Shown here in pieces: positions 61,251-64,000 of a DNA stretch of 64,000 bases (the first letter of the stretch is position 1; each line of letters starts with the position of its first letter). The notes under the pieces are model-generated. The model saw nothing but the letters and a program-made list of their open reading frames with translations. It did no database searches and was not told where the DNA came from. The translations under genes and the position numbers were made by a program. Source of the DNA: Pelomonas nitida (GTDB lineage: Bacteria; Pseudomonadota; Gammaproteobacteria; Burkholderiales; Burkholderiaceae_C); NCBI RefSeq assembly GCF_043555975.1, contig NZ_JBIGIA010000009.1:1-64000 (forward strand). Direction: 5' to 3'.

Positions 61251-61264
61251 GCGCGAATTCGCGC
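61251..61264. repeat. 14-base perfect palindrome after mnmC
   Basis: GCGCGAATTCGCGC starts right after the mnmC stop codon. It could be a protein-binding site, a small stem or chance in GC-rich DNA; it contains an EcoRI-type core (GAATTC). Confidence 0.3.
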
Positions 61265-61332
61265 AACTATTGCCGCTTTGCCGGCCTCATCACCCTGGCT
61301 GCAGAAAGCGAGGCAGCACACTGTGCCTTCCT

Positions 61333-61357
61333 GCCGGCTTCGACCGGCGTTTTTGTT
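61333..61357 (+). terminator. Intrinsic terminator just upstream of the first chemotaxis receptor
   Basis: GCCGG (61333-61337) and CCGGC (61344-61348) form a short stem with loop CTTCGA, followed by GTTTTTGTTTG. It ends mnmC transcription. It lies only 18 bases before the receptor ATG (61376), so the receptor's own promoter must overlap it or lie upstream of it. Confidence 0.7.
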
Positions 61358-61375
61358 TGACATGGAGAAGAAGGC

Positions 61376-62722
61376 ATGTTCGGTACTGGCGGAGGTTCGC
61401 AACGGCTGAAGGTGGCACTGGGCCTGGTGCTCGGCGTGGTCACGGTGGGCGTGGGGATGGCCCTCAGCAGCCTGGGCGACAGCGCCGCCGCCAAGCCCTG
61501 GCTCGTCGGCAGCCTCGTCATCACCTGGCTGGTCAGCGTGTTCGCCTTCGTGACCGGTGGCGGCGGCCCGGGCTCCAGGCTCCACGCGGCGACCGAGGCC
61601 GCCGAAGCGCTGGCGCGCTTCGACCTGACGCACCCCATCCCCAACGGTGGCAGCGATGACGTGGGGCGCCTGCTGACCGCGCTCGACGGCACCCAGCGCG
61701 CGCTGCAGAAGCTCATCGGCGACGTGCGTGGCGCGTCCGACAGCATCGGCACCGCCAGCGCCGAGATCGCCACCGGCAATCTCGACCTCAGCCAGCGCAC
61801 CGAGCAGACGGCCAGCAACCTGCAGAACGCCGCCTCCTCCATGGCCGAGCTCACCGGCACCGTCAAGCAGACCGCCGACTCTGCGATGACCGCCAACCAG
61901 CTCGCCAGCTCCGCCGCCTCCGTCGCCCAGCGCGGCGGCGAAGCCGTCTCGCAGGTCGTCTCAACCATGGACCAGATCAGCCAGAGCTCGCGCAAGATCA
62001 GCGACATCATCGGCACCATCGACGGCATCGCGTTCCAGACCAACATCCTGGCACTGAACGCCGCCGTCGAGGCCGCCCGCGCCGGTGAGCAGGGCCGCGG
62101 CTTTGCCGTCGTGGCCGGCGAGGTGCGCACGCTGGCCCAGCGCAGCGCCGAAGCCGCCAAGGAGATCAAGAGCCTCATCAGCGCCAGCGTCGAGCGTGTG
62201 GACTCCGGCACCGAGCAGGTCCAGGCCGCCGGCGCGACGATGACCGAGATCGTCGCCAGCGTGCAGCGCGTGACCGACATCATTGGCGAGATCAGTGCCG
62301 CGGCCCGCGAGCAGAGCGAGGGCATCGCCTCCATGCACACCGGGGTCGTGCAGCTCGACCAGATGACGCAGCAGAACGCCGCCCTCGTCGAGGAATCCGC
62401 CGCCGCGGCCGAAAGCCTGCGCGAGCAGTCGGGCCGCATGGCCGAAGCGATCAGCGTGTTCCGGCTGCCCGGTGGCTCGCATCGCGCCACGGCACCCGTC
62501 AGCAAGGCGCCGGCCGTCAGGGCCACATCCCCGATTCCCAAGGCCGCTGCGGCCAAGCCACCGACCACCCCATCGACCACCAAGCTGGCGGCCGCAGCCA
62601 CCGGGCCGTCCGCAACCAAGAAGCGCCCCAAGCCCGCGCAGCCTGCCGTCGCCACGGCGCCCGCTGCCGCGCCAAGCCCGGCACCGGCGCCAGCGGATGA
62701 CGGCGACTGGGAAACCTTCTGA
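61376..62722 (+). CDS. Methyl-accepting chemotaxis protein without periplasmic sensor, ending DWETF
   Basis: A 448-residue receptor. Two membrane segments (about 12-32 and 41-61) have only some eight residues between them, so there is no periplasmic ligand domain. A short HAMP-like linker leads to the four-helix signalling domain with its hairpin tip EFQTNILALNAAVEAARAGEQGRG (FQTNILALNAAVEAARAG form; quoted in part). The tail is Ala/Pro-rich and ends DGDWETF, similar to the xWxxF CheR/CheB-docking pentapeptide (NWETF). It probably senses an intracellular or membrane signal. A purine-rich GGAGAAG site precedes ATG 61376. It shares a nearly identical stretch with the next receptor. Confidence 0.9.
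   Translation: MFGTGGGSQRLKVALGLVLGVVTVGVGMALSSLGDSAAAKPWLVGSLVITWLVSVFAFVTGGGGPGSRLHAATEAAEALARFDLTHPIPNGGSDDVGRLLTALDGTQRALQKLIGDVRGASDSIGTASAEIATGNLDLSQRTEQTASNLQNAASSMAELTGTVKQTADSAMTANQLASSAASVAQRGGEAVSQVVSTMDQISQSSRKISDIIGTIDGIAFQTNILALNAAVEAARAGEQGRGFAVVAGEVRTLAQRSAEAAKEIKSLISASVERVDSGTEQVQAAGATMTEIVASVQRVTDIIGEISAAAREQSEGIASMHTGVVQLDQMTQQNAALVEESAAAAESLREQSGRMAEAISVFRLPGGSHRATAPVSKAPAVRATSPIPKAAAAKPPTTPSTTKLAAAATGPSATKKRPKPAQPAVATAPAAAPSPAPAPADDGDWETF
61751..62059 (+). repeat. Near-identical 309-base stretch, copy 1 of 2 (with 63692-64000)
   Basis: The signalling-domain segment from the start of ASAEIATGNLDLSQ to the last base in the window (offset 1941) differs from the second receptor's segment at about 9 of 309 positions by my reading, two of them amino-acid changes (D/E and S/N plus D/E types). 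This indicates a recent duplication or gene conversion confined to the signalling helices. Confidence 0.85.
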
Positions 62723-62860
62723 CCGCAAAACCCGCGCCCCGGTCAGCACGGGCGCGAACAGCTTCAAGACAATCTGCAGGGGCAGCCTGACGCTTCTCCC
62801 CCTGTCACGTCGACAGCCGCTGTGCGAGCATGCCCTGACAACAACCGGGGGCAAGAAACC

Positions 62861-64000
62861 ATGTTCGCCGCACTCTTCTCTCAACGCTCGATCGGCCAAC
62901 GACTGGGCCTGGGGCAATCGCTGGTCCTGCTGATCGCCCTGCTGGGCTCCGGCATGGGCTACTGGGGCCTGCAACGCGTGGCGTCCGAGACGGACCAGCT
63001 CTACAACAGCGCGCTGGTCACGGAGCGCGTGGCTGCGGACTGGTACCGCAACGTCTTCAACGGCACGACGCGCACGACGGCCATCGCCGTCAGTTCAGAC
63101 CCGGCGCTGGCGACGTTCTTCGCGCCCCAGGCCGCCGAGGCCACGCGCATCTCGACCGAGCTGCAGCAACGACTGGACAAGCTGCTGGAAACGCGCGATG
63201 AGCGCGCGCTGTTCGAGAAGATCGCCGGCCTGCGCACCGCGTACATCGCGGCCCGCGACAGCCTCACGGCTGCCAAGAAGGCCGGCGACACGGATCGCGC
63301 CAAGGAGATCTTCGACCAGCAGTTCACGCCGACCTCCGTCGCCTACCTGGACGGCATCAAGAACGTCGCGCAACAGCAGCGCGACCAGCTCGACGGCGCG
63401 ATGCAGCGCCTGCAGGCGGCCAACAACCGAGCCCGCATCGGCCTGCTGACATTCGCGCTTGTGAGCCTCGCAGCAGGCGGAGCGCTGGCCTGGGCGCTGA
63501 CGCGCTCGATCACGAGCCCCCTGCGCCAGGCCGCCCGGGTCGCGGACGAAATCGCCCGCTTCGATCTCACACACGACATCCAATCGCACAGCAACGACGA
63601 AACCGGCCGGCTGCTGCAGTCGCTGGGCACGATGCAGACGGCGTTGCTGAAACTCATCAGCGAGGTGCGCGGCTCGACCGACAGCATCAGCACCGCCAGC
63701 GCCGAGATCGCCACCGGCAACCTCGACCTCAGCCAGCGCACCGAGCAGACCGCCAGCAACCTGCAGAACGCCGCCTCCTCCATGGCCGAGCTCACCGGCA
63801 CCGTCAAGCAGACCGCCGACTCTGCGATGACCGCCAACCAGCTCGCCAGCTCCGCCGCCTCCGTCGCCCAGCGCGGCGGCGAGGCCGTCTCGCAGGTCGT
63901 CTCGACCATGGAGCAGATCAGCCAGAGCTCGCGCAAGATCAACGAGATCATCGGCACCATCGACGGCATCGCCTTCCAGACCAACATCCTGGCGCTGAAC
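62861..64000 (+). CDS. Methyl-accepting chemotaxis protein (partial, runs off the window)
   Basis: The first 380 residues of a receptor. A membrane segment at about 18-38, a periplasmic four-helix-bundle-type ligand domain (about 40-190), a second membrane segment (about 193-214), a HAMP domain (about 215-265) and the start of the signalling domain are present. The tip FQTNILALN is the last thing read. ATG 62861 has a GGGGGCAAG site upstream. A 7-base hairpin (62733-62756) lies between the two receptors. It is a full sensory receptor next to a sensor-less paralogue. Confidence 0.9.
   Translation, partial: MFAALFSQRSIGQRLGLGQSLVLLIALLGSGMGYWGLQRVASETDQLYNSALVTERVAADWYRNVFNGTTRTTAIAVSSDPALATFFAPQAAEATRISTELQQRLDKLLETRDERALFEKIAGLRTAYIAARDSLTAAKKAGDTDRAKEIFDQQFTPTSVAYLDGIKNVAQQQRDQLDGAMQRLQAANNRARIGLLTFALVSLAAGGALAWALTRSITSPLRQAARVADEIARFDLTHDIQSHSNDETGRLLQSLGTMQTALLKLISEVRGSTDSISTASAEIATGNLDLSQRTEQTASNLQNAASSMAELTGTVKQTADSAMTANQLASSAASVAQRGGEAVSQVVSTMEQISQSSRKINEIIGTIDGIAFQTNILALN
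63692..64000 (+). repeat. Near-identical 309-base stretch, copy 2 of 2 (with 61751-62059)
   Basis: Second copy of the shared signalling-domain stretch; it is cut by the window end, so the true repeat may be longer. Confidence 0.85.

Noticed and set aside
61251..61375. A c-di-GMP riboswitch (GEMM) before the chemotaxis receptor
   Set aside because: The core conserved segments are not present; only a short terminator and palindrome are.

Overview
The window is 64 kb of very GC-rich, densely packed chromosome from a betaproteobacterium. Gene content (rpmB-rpmG pair, ftsK-lolA-rarA, DUF3422, DUF3016, fused DUF3717/DUF1289, DesA-type desaturase, isoquinoline 1-oxidoreductase-like pair, liv transporter) fits Burkholderiales, and the style is closest to the Roseateles/Rubrivivax/Comamonadaceae area. 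That placement is inference from gene families, not from a search. No prophage, insertion sequence, integron or CRISPR array was seen. Most of the window is ordinary core genome; the accessory interest is local.

Layout. 1-250: a nested inverted repeat. 251-2739: DUF3422 membrane protein, then GMP reductase behind a hairpin-rich leader. 2775-5317 (minus): a four-gene operon of a His-rich Spy-like protein, a small ferredoxin, an OmpR-type regulator and a histidine kinase with a strange basic Trp/His-rich N-terminus. 5514-12863: valS, galU, tusA-like, Nudix, cysM, tRNA-Leu(CAA), rhomboid protease, epimerase. 12938-18655: a 2Fe-2S/FAD reductase, a 2OG-Fe dioxygenase-like protein, an isoquinoline 1-oxidoreductase-like molybdoenzyme and a leucine-dehydrogenase-like enzyme behind a leader terminator. 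18753-22547 (minus): livHMGF without a local binding protein. 22819-26062: a DctB/DctD-like sigma-54 two-component pair. 26072-29323: a small unknown protein, a solute-binding protein and a lipoprotein with four cadherin-like repeats fused to an intradiol-dioxygenase-like domain.

29327-36091: ftsK-lolA-rarA, a Crp/Fnr regulator, trxB and rpmBG. 36203-43690: DUF3016 protein, desaturase, rsmB, DUF1345, purN, then trpS-DUF3717/1289-MATE in overlapping frames. 43647-46401 (minus): a second Spy-like/regulator/kinase set, so the window has two CpxPRA-like systems of related design. 46580-50107: ettA and rhlE, separated by 336 bases rich in secondary structure.

50200-55975: a 1412-residue SNF2 helicase, a Phd/ParE-type toxin-antitoxin pair and a 294-residue protein with a caspase/CHAT-like His-Cys dyad and clearly lower GC. 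This is the best candidate for an undescribed (defence-like) system. 55976-64000: an epimerase, a beta-CASP metallo-beta-lactamase protein, an MgtC/DUF4010 membrane protein, mnmC, and two chemotaxis receptors that share a nearly identical 309-base stretch; the second receptor runs off the end of the window.

All family assignments come from reading motifs and overall sequence character; no database search was run.
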